The translations under genes were made by a program, and so were the position numbers. From Micromonospora sp. KC213 (GTDB lineage: Bacteria > Actinomycetota > Actinomycetes > Mycobacteriales > Micromonosporaceae), in contig NZ_SMKF01000046.1 of the NCBI RefSeq assembly GCF_004348325.1, forward strand, positions 1 through 35,158: DNA of 35,158 bases, in the 5' to 3' direction. The first letter of the stretch is position 1, and the number at the start of each line of letters is the position of its first letter. Shown one piece after another: positions 6,558 through 14,110 of this stretch. The notes under the pieces were generated by a model. The model ran no database searches. It saw only the letters and a list, made by a program, of their open reading frames with translations, and was not told the DNA's origin.

Positions 6558-9234
6558 CCTGCGTGGCCACCTGGTGTCCCGGGTGCGTGGGCTGCTCGCC
6601 GAGGCCGGTGGCGCCAGCCGTACCCGGCTGAGCACGGCCGAGGCGGAACTGGCCGCCGTACGGGAGCGGCTGGCCCGCACCCGGCGGGCCGCTGCCGCCG
6701 TGCCGCAGCGGGTCGCCGCGGAGCGGGACCGCCGGCTCGCCGAAATCGACGAGCGGCACGCCACCCGGATCACCGAGCTGGCCCGACGGGCCGCCGCCGC
6801 GGCGATGCGGGAGGCACCCGGCGCGGCGTCCGCGCCGTGGGCCGAATGGCGGCCCACCCCCGCCGGCCGGCGTGAACCGGTCGGCCCGACCCGGGTGGGC
6901 ACCCTGCGCATCCCCGGCGCGGAACCGGTCCCGGCGCTGGTCCCACTGCTGGACGCCGGGCACGTGCAGGTGTCCGGCACCGACCGGCACGGCGGCGACG
7001 CGGTCGTCTCCGCGCTGCTGCTGCGCGGCGTCGGCCGGGCCGATCCCGGCGCGGTGCGCCTGCACGGCTACGATCCCGAACACCTCGGCGGCGGCCTGGC
7101 CGGATTCGCCCCGCTCGGCACCGCCGGGCTGCTCACCTTCGTCGGTCCCGGTGGGCTGGGACGGCTCCTGGACGACCTGGTGGAACAGATCCGCCGGATC
7201 AACGAGACGGTCCTCGCCGGCGAGTACGCCTCGCTGCGCGAACTGGCCGCGGCGACCGGCCGCAGACCCGAGCCGTGGCGGGTGGCGGTGCTGCTCGGCG
7301 GGGACGAACCGTCGCGGCACGAGCGCGGCCAACTCGACCGGGTGGTCCGCACCGGTGCGGCCTGCGGGGTCCACCTGGTGGTCCGCGGCATCGAGCTGCC
7401 GGACGACCCGACGCTCACCCGGATCGTCGCCGAACCGGGCGCGGCGCGCGTCGGCGGCCCCACCGGCCTGCCGGTACGCCTCGACCCACCACCGCCCGCC
7501 GCGCTGGTCACCGAGACCTGCCGGGAGATCGCCTCCCGGGTCAACGCCGGCCCGCCACCGACCCCCTTCACCGACCTGCTTCCTCCGCCCGAGCAGATGT
7601 GGCGGGAGGATTCGGCGCACGGGCTCACCGCCCCCATCGGCGAGGGCCCACACGGCCGCCCGGTGCTGCTCACCCTCGGTGACTATCCGCCGCACGCGCT
7701 GATCGGCGGGCCGTCCGGCACCGGCAAGACCAACCTGATCTTCGCCTGGATCGGCGCGCTGGCCGCCCGCTACTCCCCGTCCGAACTGGAGTTCTACCTG
7801 CTCGACTTCAAGGAGGGGGTGTCCTTCGCCCGGTTCGCCCAGGGCCGGCGCGACCCGAGCTGGCTGCCGCACATGCGGCTGGTTGGCATCAACGTCAACA
7901 CCGACCGGGAGTTCGGGCTGGCGTTGCTGCGGTTCCTCGCCGAGGAGCTGCGTCGACGCGCCGACGCGGCGAAGAAGCACGAGGTCACCAAGCTCGCCGA
8001 GTTACGCGCGGTGGACCCGACCGGGCACTGGCCACGGATCGTGGCGGTGGTGGACGAGTTCCAGGCGCTGCTGGCCGGCCGCGACGTGGTCGCCCGGGAG
8101 GCCGCCGACCTGCTGGAGGACCTGGCCCGGCGGGGCCGCTCGCAGGGCATCCACCTGGTGCTCGCCTCGCAGGACGTACGCGGCATCGAGGCGTTGTGGG
8201 GGCGGCCGGCGCTGGTCGCCCAGTTCACCCTGCGGATCGCGCTGCCCAAGGCGCTGCGGATCCTCGCCGAGCGCAACGACGCGGCGCAGGCGCTGCCGAA
8301 GTACCACGCGGTGGTCAACGCCGAGTCCGGAATGGCCGAGGGCAACCAGGTCGCCCGGATCCCCTCGGCCGGCGACTGGGAGACCTGGAGCGAGCTGCAG
8401 CACCGGCTGTGGCGGATGCGGCCGGCCGACGCCGCCCCGGCCCGGCTCTTCGACGGCGACGCGGTGCCCCGGCTGGCCGAGGCGCCCGACTTCCGCGCGC
8501 TCACCCCGCCGGCCGGTGATACCCCACCCCGGGGGCCGGTGGCGCTGCTCGGGGAGATCATCGACGTGCAGGCCCGCTCCGCTTCGCTGCGCCTGCCCCG
8601 GGCGCCCGGACGGAACCTGGCCGTGCTCGGCACCCGGGTCGACGAGGCGTGCGCGGTTCTCGACGCCGCCGCCCGCTCCCTGGCGCGCCAGCACCGTCCC
8701 GGCACCGCCCGCTACTCCATCGCCTGCCTGGACCCGGACGCCGACCCGGCGGCCCGCGCCCTCTACGCCGACCTGGCCGACGACGCCGCCTGGTACGACG
8801 AGGAGACGGTGCCGGAGCTGATGGCCGAGACCGTCGAGGCGCTGGGCCGGCCCGGCACCCCGAGCACACCGCACTACCTGTTCCTGTTCGCCGTCGACGC
8901 GGCGGCCGGCGCGCTGTCGGTGAGCACCGGCGGGCGCGACGGCCTGGACCGGCTGCGCCGGATCCTGCACGACGGGCCGGAACGGCGTACCCACGTGCTG
9001 GCCTGGTGGCGGGGGGTGGCCCGGATGCGGGCCGACCTGGGCGGGCCGGCCGCCCGTACCGACCAGATCGGGGCCTGGGTGGCGCTCGATGTGCAGGGCG
9101 GTGAGCTGGGTTCGTCGCTGTACCCGGGCACCGGAGGGCCGGACTGGTACCCGCGCCCGTGGCGGGGGCTGTTCTTCGACCGAGCGGTGCACCGCACCGG
9201 ACAGGTGATCATCCCTTATGGTCCGTCCCGATGA
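6538..9234 (+). CDS. Soluble FtsK/SpoIIIE-EccC-like ATPase
   Basis: An 898-aa protein of the FtsK-HerA superfamily. Residues 25-95 form an Ala/Arg-rich coiled coil. Residues 120-340 resemble a degenerate RecA-like module. The central module is intact: Walker A GPSGTGKT at 391-398, the family signature EFYLLDFKEG at 418-427, Walker B IVAVVDEF at 501-508, and VLASQD at 541-546. Residues 640-898 look like another RecA-like module whose P-loop position reads NLAVLGTRVDEA without Lys. One live module among three resembles EccC/EssC of type VII secretion, but there is no membrane segment; the next gene supplies one. FtsK-type gamma domain and KOPS reader are not seen. The substrate, DNA or protein, is not determinable. 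ATG 6538 and GTG 6550 are both possible. Confidence 0.88.
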   Translation: MAPPVADLRGHLVSRVRGLLAEAGGASRTRLSTAEAELAAVRERLARTRRAAAAVPQRVAAERDRRLAEIDERHATRITELARRAAAAAMREAPGAASAPWAEWRPTPAGRREPVGPTRVGTLRIPGAEPVPALVPLLDAGHVQVSGTDRHGGDAVVSALLLRGVGRADPGAVRLHGYDPEHLGGGLAGFAPLGTAGLLTFVGPGGLGRLLDDLVEQIRRINETVLAGEYASLRELAAATGRRPEPWRVAVLLGGDEPSRHERGQLDRVVRTGAACGVHLVVRGIELPDDPTLTRIVAEPGAARVGGPTGLPVRLDPPPPAALVTETCREIASRVNAGPPPTPFTDLLPPPEQMWREDSAHGLTAPIGEGPHGRPVLLTLGDYPPHALIGGPSGTGKTNLIFAWIGALAARYSPSELEFYLLDFKEGVSFARFAQGRRDPSWLPHMRLVGINVNTDREFGLALLRFLAEELRRRADAAKKHEVTKLAELRAVDPTGHWPRIVAVVDEFQALLAGRDVVAREAADLLEDLARRGRSQGIHLVLASQDVRGIEALWGRPALVAQFTLRIALPKALRILAERNDAAQALPKYHAVVNAESGMAEGNQVARIPSAGDWETWSELQHRLWRMRPADAAPARLFDGDAVPRLAEAPDFRALTPPAGDTPPRGPVALLGEIIDVQARSASLRLPRAPGRNLAVLGTRVDEACAVLDAAARSLARQHRPGTARYSIACLDPDADPAARALYADLADDAAWYDEETVPELMAETVEALGRPGTPSTPHYLFLFAVDAAAGALSVSTGGRDGLDRLRRILHDGPERRTHVLAWWRGVARMRADLGGPAARTDQIGAWVALDVQGGELGSSLYPGTGGPDWYPRPWRGLFFDRAVHRTGQVIIPYGPSR

Positions 9235-9896
9235 ACGAACCGGTCGCCAGTGACACGTACGCCGCCCACGTCCGCCGCCTCGCCGAGCTGACCGGCCGGG
9301 TAGCAACCCAGCGCGCCGAGGCGCAGGCCTGGTACGACCAGCAGTGCGCCGCCGCCGAACGGGCCGTCGCCGAGGCGGACGAGCAGCTGCGCCGTGCCGA
9401 GGCGGAGCTGGCCGAGGCCCGGTCCCTGGCCGACCGTGTGGACGCCGAGGTGACCCACCTGTGGGCGGAGCTGCGCGGCCGGCTGGGACTGGGCGCACGA
9501 CGGCTCGGACCGCCGCCGGGGCCGGCCCGTGACGCCACCGGCGATCCGGTCGACGCGTTGCGCACGGTACGGGACCTGCTCGACCGCGCCGGTCAGCCGG
9601 GGGAACTACCGGGCTCGGCGAACCCGCTGCTGGCGCTCTGCGGGGTGGCGGGCGCGCTGCTGGCGTACGCGTTGGGTGTCGGTGCCCGGGCGGTGGGTGC
9701 CCGGTACGGCGGCGACCTGGCGGTGGGAATGCCGGTGCTGGCGCTGGTGGTGACCCTGCTCGGTCCGCTGGCCGGGCTGGCTCCGGCCAAGCGGCTGGCC
9801 GACCGGCGGCACGCCCTGCTCGGCCCCCGCCCGGCCGCGATCGTGCTGGTGGCCGGTCTGGCGACCACGGTGACGTTGCTGGTCGCGGCCCGCTGA
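9231..9896 (+). CDS. Coiled-coil membrane protein, last gene of the FtsK-like operon
   Basis: A 221-aa protein with an N-terminal coiled coil (about 10-85, EAQAWYDQQCAAAERAVAEA and following) and three hydrophobic segments near 128-152, 160-182 and 200-220. It probably anchors the complex in the cytoplasmic membrane with the coiled coil in the cytosol. Its ATG overlaps the ATPase stop as ATGA, so it is translationally coupled. The coiled coil resembles in composition the N-terminal coiled coil of the ATPase, which suggests the two pair (inference). No known family recognised. A terminator follows at once. Confidence 0.8.
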   Translation: MNEPVASDTYAAHVRRLAELTGRVATQRAEAQAWYDQQCAAAERAVAEADEQLRRAEAELAEARSLADRVDAEVTHLWAELRGRLGLGARRLGPPPGPARDATGDPVDALRTVRDLLDRAGQPGELPGSANPLLALCGVAGALLAYALGVGARAVGARYGGDLAVGMPVLALVVTLLGPLAGLAPAKRLADRRHALLGPRPAAIVLVAGLATTVTLLVAAR

Positions 9897-9923
9897 CCGC
9901 GCCCCCGACCGGCCGGGCGCGGT
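9896..9923. terminator. Terminator between the FtsK-like operon and the JmjC gene
   Basis: A perfect 9-bp stem pairs 9896-9904 with 9915-9923 around a ten-base loop. It starts on the last base of the plus-strand stop and lies just before the minus-strand stop at 9936, so it can serve both convergent transcripts. Confidence 0.7.
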
Positions 9924-9935
9924 GGTCGGCCGGGG

Positions 9936-11204
9936 TCAGGCCGGGACGGCGACGGCCTCGCGCAGCAGCCGGCGGGCCAGCACCAGCCGATCGGCGTCGT
10001 CGTCCAGTCCGGGCAGGTCCCCGACCCGGATCCCGTCCCCGGTGAGCAGGGCACGCAGCGCGGGCGCGCACTGCGCCGGCAGAGTGATCGTCCGGTCGAA
10101 CAGACGCAACGCAACCCGGTCGTCGCCGGTGGCGGCGAGTTGCCAGCGCAGCCCACCCCGGGGGGCGATCCGGCTGTCGGAGTCCAGCGCGTCGAGCGCG
10201 GCGGCCTGGGCCAGGGGCCGGATCGGTGCCGGCCGGACGGCGGGCCAGGCCCGCTGTCGCAGCCGGGCGGCCAGCGCCGCCGGATCGGCCCGCAGCAGCC
10301 AGTCGCGCAGCGCCTCGACCGTCTCGGTCAGTTCCGGCTCGATCGCGTCCGGGTCGGCCACGTCGATACCGAACGGCAGCCCGGCACGCAGCCGTGGATC
10401 CTCGGCGGCGAGCGCCAGCAGTTCCTCCACCAGCGCGTACCGGGTCAGCGCCCGGATGCCCACGGTCAGGTGCAGCGACCGGGACTCCTGCGCCTGCGCG
10501 CTGTGCAGCCAGCCGCGGGGCAGGTAGAGCGCGTCACCGGGTTCGAGTACCACGTCCAGGGCGGCGGGACCGGTGGCGGTGGCGGACACCTCGTCGGCCC
10601 GGCCACCCCACGGTTGCTTCTCCAGCGGGTCCGGCAGCACCGGCGGGTGGATCCGCCAGTGCTTGCGGCCGTCGACCTGGAGCACGAAGACGTCGTGGGT
10701 GTCGTAGTGGGTGGCGAAGCCCTGGTTGCCGGCCGGGGTCAGGTAGGCGTTGACCTGGAGCGGCTGGGCCAACGCGGTGCCCAGGTCGCGGGCGAAGGCG
10801 ACCAACGCCGGCCAGGTACGGTGCAGTCCCTGCAGGACCAGCGTGGCGCCGGAGGCGTACAACTCCAGAATCTTCTCGTCGAGGACCTGGTCGCCGATCT
10901 CGGCGCCCGCGCCACCGGTGCCGGTGTAGCGGGCCGCGGGCACGAGCTGGCCGTCCTTGGCCACCCGCAGGAACGGCGTACGCAGGCCACGCCGACTCAG
11001 CAACTCGTCGGCGTCGGCGGAGCTGAGCAGGTCGGAGAAGCCACGCGGGTTCGGCAGCTCGGCGGCGCGGGACAGCAACGGCTGCCGACCCCAGTACGCG
11101 GTGGCGAACTTGGCCGGCTCGACGCCGACGCAGCGGGCCAGCGCGTGCATGGCGGACGGAACCGCCGGGCGGCCACGGCCACCCGGCGGGTCGATGATCG
11201 TCAT
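9936..11204 (-). CDS. JmjC/cupin_4-type 2-oxoglutarate Fe(II) oxygenase
   Basis: A 422-aa member of the cupin_4/JmjC group, which includes ribosomal oxygenases such as YcfD/RoxA. These hydroxylate protein side chains using Fe(II), 2-oxoglutarate and O2. The iron triad is visible: H166 and D168 in HYDTHDVFVLQVDGRKHW (166-183) and H234 in YLPRGWLHSA (227-236). A winged-helix-like C-terminal region follows (about 260-420). The gene begins nine bases after the stop of the repeat-peptide gene on the same strand, so the peptide is the obvious candidate substrate. Start 11204 is chosen for that coupling; M19 at 11150 is an alternative near where homology should begin. The known ribosomal substrates of the family are the competing idea. 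Confidence 0.88.
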   Translation of the reverse strand: MTIIDPPGGRGRPAVPSAMHALARCVGVEPAKFATAYWGRQPLLSRAAELPNPRGFSDLLSSADADELLSRRGLRTPFLRVAKDGQLVPAARYTGTGGAGAEIGDQVLDEKILELYASGATLVLQGLHRTWPALVAFARDLGTALAQPLQVNAYLTPAGNQGFATHYDTHDVFVLQVDGRKHWRIHPPVLPDPLEKQPWGGRADEVSATATGPAALDVVLEPGDALYLPRGWLHSAQAQESRSLHLTVGIRALTRYALVEELLALAAEDPRLRAGLPFGIDVADPDAIEPELTETVEALRDWLLRADPAALAARLRQRAWPAVRPAPIRPLAQAAALDALDSDSRIAPRGGLRWQLAATGDDRVALRLFDRTITLPAQCAPALRALLTGDGIRVGDLPGLDDDADRLVLARRLLREAVAVPA

Positions 11205-11213
11205 GATGGTCGG

Positions 11214-11456
11214 TCAGTCGGCGCTGCCGTCGGCGCCACCGTCCTGCTGGCCCGGGGTCGCCCCACCATCGGCCGGACCCTCCGCGCCGCCGTCGGCGCC
11301 ACCGTCCTGCCGGCCCGGGGTCGCCCCACCGTCAGCCGGACCCTCCGCGCCGCCGTCGGCGCCACCGTCCTGCCGGCCCGGGGTCGCCCCACCATCGGCC
11401 GGACCCTCCGCGCCGCCGCCGCTGGTGGTCTGCATGTCGTCGTCGTTGAGTGCCAT
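11214..11456 (-). CDS. Asp/Gly-rich three-repeat peptide, candidate oxygenase substrate
   Basis: An 80-aa peptide. Residues 1-15 (MALNDDDMQTTSGGG) look like a leader. Residues 16-36, 37-57 and 58-78 are three copies of a 21-residue unit starting AEGPADGGATPG and containing RQDGGADG (QQ in the third), and the protein ends SAD. There is no Cys, no aromatic residue, no signal peptide and almost no hydrophobic content, so it is disordered. A GGAG lies before ATG 11456, and the frame extends upstream without better support. The JmjC oxygenase gene follows after nine bases. Short leader plus repeated core next to a modifying enzyme is the layout of a ribosomally made, post-translationally modified peptide; Asp or Arg hydroxylation is possible. 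It does not fit the RTX calcium-binding consensus. Function unproven. Confidence 0.75.
   Translation of the reverse strand: MALNDDDMQTTSGGGAEGPADGGATPGRQDGGADGGAEGPADGGATPGRQDGGADGGAEGPADGGATPGQQDGGADGSAD
11223..11411 (-). repeat. Three tandem 63-bp repeats in the peptide gene
   Basis: Three head-to-tail 63-bp units keep the reading frame and encode the 21-residue repeats. By eye the units differ at only one to three positions from each other, fewer than expected for old duplications, so the array is recent or homogenised. Copy number may vary between strains. Confidence 0.9.
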
Positions 11457-11513
11457 GGGTGCTCCCTCGGGTGTGCCGCCCCGCCGTCGGTCGGGGTCTG
11501 TCGTCAGCGGGTG

Positions 11514-11540
11514 GTACCCCACGCCAGATCGTCTCTAACC
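11514..11540 (-). promoter_or_regulatory. SigB/SigF-type promoter for the peptide-JmjC operon
   Basis: On the minus strand: GGTTA (11540-11536), 16 bases, GGGTAC (11519-11514). It has four of five -35 bases and a perfect GGGTA, with the same spacing as most other sites here. The peptide ATG is 57 bases downstream of the -10, leaving room for the GGAG ribosome site. Confidence 0.55.
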
Positions 11541-11701
11541 ACACCGTAGACCCCAGGACCCGACCACACGGGCGATTCGCCGGGTCCGCACCTGCGGGGT
11601 TGGGACCCGGGCGCCACCCGGCCAGCCCCCGGGTTCGTCCCCGGGCGGCGGGGAGCGGGCGGTGGTGCCAGGATGGACGCCAGGTACGGGACAAGGAGGC
11701 C

Positions 11702-12448
11702 ATGGTGGGACAACCGGAGCCGCTGACGCCGGTGACCGAGGACTGGCAGCGGGCCTTGGCCGTGGTGGCCCACCCGGACGACCTGGAGTTCGGCGCCGCC
11801 GCCGCGATCGCCCGCTGGACGGGGCAGGGCAAGCAGGTCGTCTACTGCCTGGTGACCAGCGGCGAGGCGGGAATCGACGCGGTGCCGCCGGACCGCGCCC
11901 GGGTGCTGCGCGAGGAGGAGCAGCGGGCCTCCGCGCGGGTCGTCGGGGTGACGGCCGTGGAGTTCCTCGGCCTGCCCGACGGTCTGCTGGAGTACGGCGT
12001 GCCGCTGCGCCGGGCGATCACCGAGGTGATCCGCCGGCACCGACCCGACATCGTGATCACCAACAACTTCCGGGAGACCTGGGACGGGGCGACGGTGCTC
12101 AACCAGGCCGACCACATCGCCACCGGGCGGGCGACCCTGGACGCCGCCCGGGACGCCGGCAACCGCTGGATCTTTGCGGAGCAGCTCACCGACGGACTCG
12201 AACCGTGGAACCGGGTACGCGAGGTCTGGGCCGCCGCCTCGCCGCTGTCCCGGCACGGGGTGGACGTGACCGACACCTTCGGCGCGGGGCTGGCGTCGCT
12301 GCGGGCGCACGACGCGTACCTGCGCGGGCTTGGCGACGGCAGCTTCGACGCGCAGGAGTTCCTGGAGGGCGTCAGCCGGCCCGCCGGCACCCGCCTCGGT
12401 GTCCGGTACGGGGCCGCCTTCGAGGTCTTCCCGTTGGGCCTGCACTAG
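11702..12448 (+). CDS. PIG-L (LmbE-like) zinc deacetylase
   Basis: A 248-aa protein of the PIG-L/LmbE family, zinc enzymes that remove N-acetyl groups from sugars or related molecules; family members include MshB and Mca of mycothiol metabolism. The metal motif AHPDDLEFG is at 23-31 (H24, D26, D27) and the third ligand is H138 in NQADHIATG. AAGGAGG sits immediately upstream with short spacing. The substrate is unclear: its size is closer to short LmbE proteins than to MshB. A DUF72 gene begins six bases after the stop, so the two form an operon. Divergent from the peptide-JmjC operon across 245 bases. Confidence 0.88.
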   Translation: MVGQPEPLTPVTEDWQRALAVVAHPDDLEFGAAAAIARWTGQGKQVVYCLVTSGEAGIDAVPPDRARVLREEEQRASARVVGVTAVEFLGLPDGLLEYGVPLRRAITEVIRRHRPDIVITNNFRETWDGATVLNQADHIATGRATLDAARDAGNRWIFAEQLTDGLEPWNRVREVWAAASPLSRHGVDVTDTFGAGLASLRAHDAYLRGLGDGSFDAQEFLEGVSRPAGTRLGVRYGAAFEVFPLGLH

Positions 12449-12454
12449 GCGGAC

Positions 12455-13210
12455 GTGGTGTTCCTGGTCGGCACCTCGGGATGGCAGTACCGCGACTGGC
12501 GGGACCGGTTCTATCCGGCGACGCTCCCGCAGCGGCTCTGGTTGGAGCACTTCGCCACCCGGTTCGCCACCGTGGAGGTGAACAACGCCTTCTACCGGCT
12601 ACCGGAACGGGAGACCTTCGCCGCGTGGCGGGCGCGTACCCCGGCGGACTTCTGCGTGGCGGTGAAGATGAGCCGCTACCTGACCCACGTCCGGCGGCTG
12701 CGGGAGCCGGCCGAGCCGGTGGCCCGCTTCCTGGACCGGGCCACCGCGCTGGGTGACCGGCTCGGCCCGGTGCTGGTGCAACTGCCACCGACCCTGCCCG
12801 CCGACGCCGACGCGCTGGACGCCACCCTGCGACTGTTCCCGGCCGACGTCCGGGTGGCGGTGGAGCCGCGCCACCGGTCCTGGTGGACCGACGAGGTCCG
12901 CCGGGTGCTGGAGGGCCGCCGCGCGGCCCTGGTGTGGGCGGACCGGCTCGGCCGTCCGGTCACCCCGCTGTGGCGCACCACCGACTTCGGCTACCTGCGC
13001 CTGCACGAGGGTCGGGCCCGGCCGTGGCCACGCTACGGGCGCACGGCGCTGGCCACCTGGGTACGCCGCCTCGGCGCGGCCTTCGACGACACCGAACCGG
13101 CGTACGTCTACTTCAACAACGACCCCGGCGGAGCGGCCGTGGTCGACGCGGTGGCCTTCGCCGCGCTGGCCCGGCGGGCCGGACGGCCGGTCAGCCGGGT
13201 GACGGGGTGA
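12455..13210 (+). CDS. DUF72 (YecE-like) TIM-barrel protein, copy 1
   Basis: A 251-aa DUF72 protein. The family start VGTSGWQYRDWRDRFYP is at about 5-21, followed by FATVEVNNAFYRLPE, VLVQLPPTL, VAVEPRHRSWW, LRLHEGR and a C-terminal YVYFNND. These are the conserved stretches of this (beta/alpha)8 family, whose biochemical role is still unclear. GTG 12455 is used (a second GTG follows at 12458). It is six bases from the PIG-L stop, so probably coupled. It differs strongly from the second DUF72 protein at 15937-16806, which suggests separate subfamilies and not a recent duplication. Confidence 0.88.
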   Translation: MVFLVGTSGWQYRDWRDRFYPATLPQRLWLEHFATRFATVEVNNAFYRLPERETFAAWRARTPADFCVAVKMSRYLTHVRRLREPAEPVARFLDRATALGDRLGPVLVQLPPTLPADADALDATLRLFPADVRVAVEPRHRSWWTDEVRRVLEGRRAALVWADRLGRPVTPLWRTTDFGYLRLHEGRARPWPRYGRTALATWVRRLGAAFDDTEPAYVYFNNDPGGAAVVDAVAFAALARRAGRPVSRVTG

Positions 13211-13225
13211 CCGGCCACCCGGTCA
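13208..13225. terminator. Compact terminator formed by two convergent stop codons
   Basis: A 7-bp stem pairs TGACCGG (13208-13214) with CCGGTCA (13219-13225) around four bases. The 5' arm includes the TGA of the DUF72 gene and the 3' arm the TGA of the DUF2267 gene, with only 12 bases between the two genes. Confidence 0.5.
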
Positions 13226-13651
13226 GGGCATCATCTGCTGCAACTCGCCGGGCATCGTCGCCTTGACGTCGGCCCACTCGCCCTGGGTCACGTGCCGGCG
13301 CAGGGTGTCGAGCACCACCTGCACCACCCGTTCCGGGCCGCCCTCGACGTCGTACGGGAAGCCCTGACGCACCTCGTAGAGGAAGTCGTCCCGGTTGAGC
13401 TTGATGGGGACGTCGTCCGGCTGCCAGCCGTCGAAGTAGATGCCGCGCACCAGCACCGGCAACTGCTGGGCGAACTCCACGCTCTCCTGCACCGGCATCC
13501 GGTCGCGCAGCAGGTGCAGCACGGTCCGCAACGCCGCGTACGACTGGTTGCGTTGTTGCTTGGGCCAGCCGTACGCGGCCTCGATGTCCTTGAGAATCAG
13601 ATTGGTCTTGTCCATCGAGGACTCGAACGCCGAATGCAACTGCTCAGCCAT
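13223..13651 (-). CDS. DUF2267 domain protein
   Basis: A 142-aa protein of the DUF2267 family: N-terminal helices, AALRTVLHLLRDRMPVQES (about 40-58), AQQLPVLVRGIYFDGW (about 62-77), then a C-terminal half with VVLDTLRRHVTQGEWADV and the closing PGELQQMMP. The family is helical and soluble, common in actinobacteria, and has no proven function. ATG 13651 overlaps the end of a small upstream gene as ATGGCTGA, eight bases, suggesting coupled translation. It is convergent with the DUF72 gene. Confidence 0.88.
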   Translation of the reverse strand: MAEQLHSAFESSMDKTNLILKDIEAAYGWPKQQRNQSYAALRTVLHLLRDRMPVQESVEFAQQLPVLVRGIYFDGWQPDDVPIKLNRDDFLYEVRQGFPYDVEGGPERVVQVVLDTLRRHVTQGEWADVKATMPGELQQMMP

Positions 13652-13838
13652 CTCGCCACCCCCACGTCTCGGTTTCCCATCCCCGGTCGTCGTCGCGTCG
13701 CGGCGGTCCGGACGGGCCCCGCCGGTGCTGGACCGGGCTGAACCGGTCGGTCCGGGTCGGCCGCCGGGCGCCACCGCCGGTGCCGACGACGTGCAGCACG
13801 ACGGACCGCCGTGGGTCCGTCACCACCCGCACTGCCAT
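13644..13838 (-). CDS. Small basic protein coupled to DUF2267 (64 aa)
   Basis: A 64-aa protein starting MAVRVVTDPRRSVVLHVVGT and ending in a disordered Arg/Gly/Trp-rich tail. A near-perfect ribosome site (GGAGGTGA) lies five bases before ATG 13838, better than that of the DUF2267 gene itself. Its TGA falls eight bases inside the DUF2267 start. The first 20 residues could form two beta strands; the rest is low complexity. No family recognised. It may be a true small protein or mainly a leader for coupling. Confidence 0.5.
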   Translation of the reverse strand: MAVRVVTDPRRSVVLHVVGTGGGARRPTRTDRFSPVQHRRGPSGPPRRDDDRGWETETWGWRDG

Positions 13839-14110
13839 ACCGGTCACCTCCGTGCCGTGCTCGGGCCGGTCAGCCGGACGCCGACCGACACCGCCCATGC
13901 TGCGCCGCAGGTGGGTGAGCTCACCTCACCCCGCAGAGGTGAGGTCGCCCGATCACGGTGGCCCCGCACCCACCGGCGCCGGACCGGCCGGCAGTTCTTA
14001 CCGAGCGGTTACCGGACGGCGCGGGGGCGATCGGCGCGGCGGCGGCGCCCGTACCCCCGGCCGCAACCGGCACCGCGGTGCCGAAGCACCGCTCAGACGA
14101 AGGGACCGAG

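Noticed and set aside
11223..11411. Repeats as an RTX calcium-binding array or a CRISPR
   Set aside because: The unit lacks the GGxGxDxxx nonapeptide pattern, and the repeats are contiguous coding units without spacers.
10140..11549. 469-codon open frame on the plus strand
   Set aside because: Antisense to the JmjC gene and the repeat peptide; its repeats are the complement of the peptide repeats.
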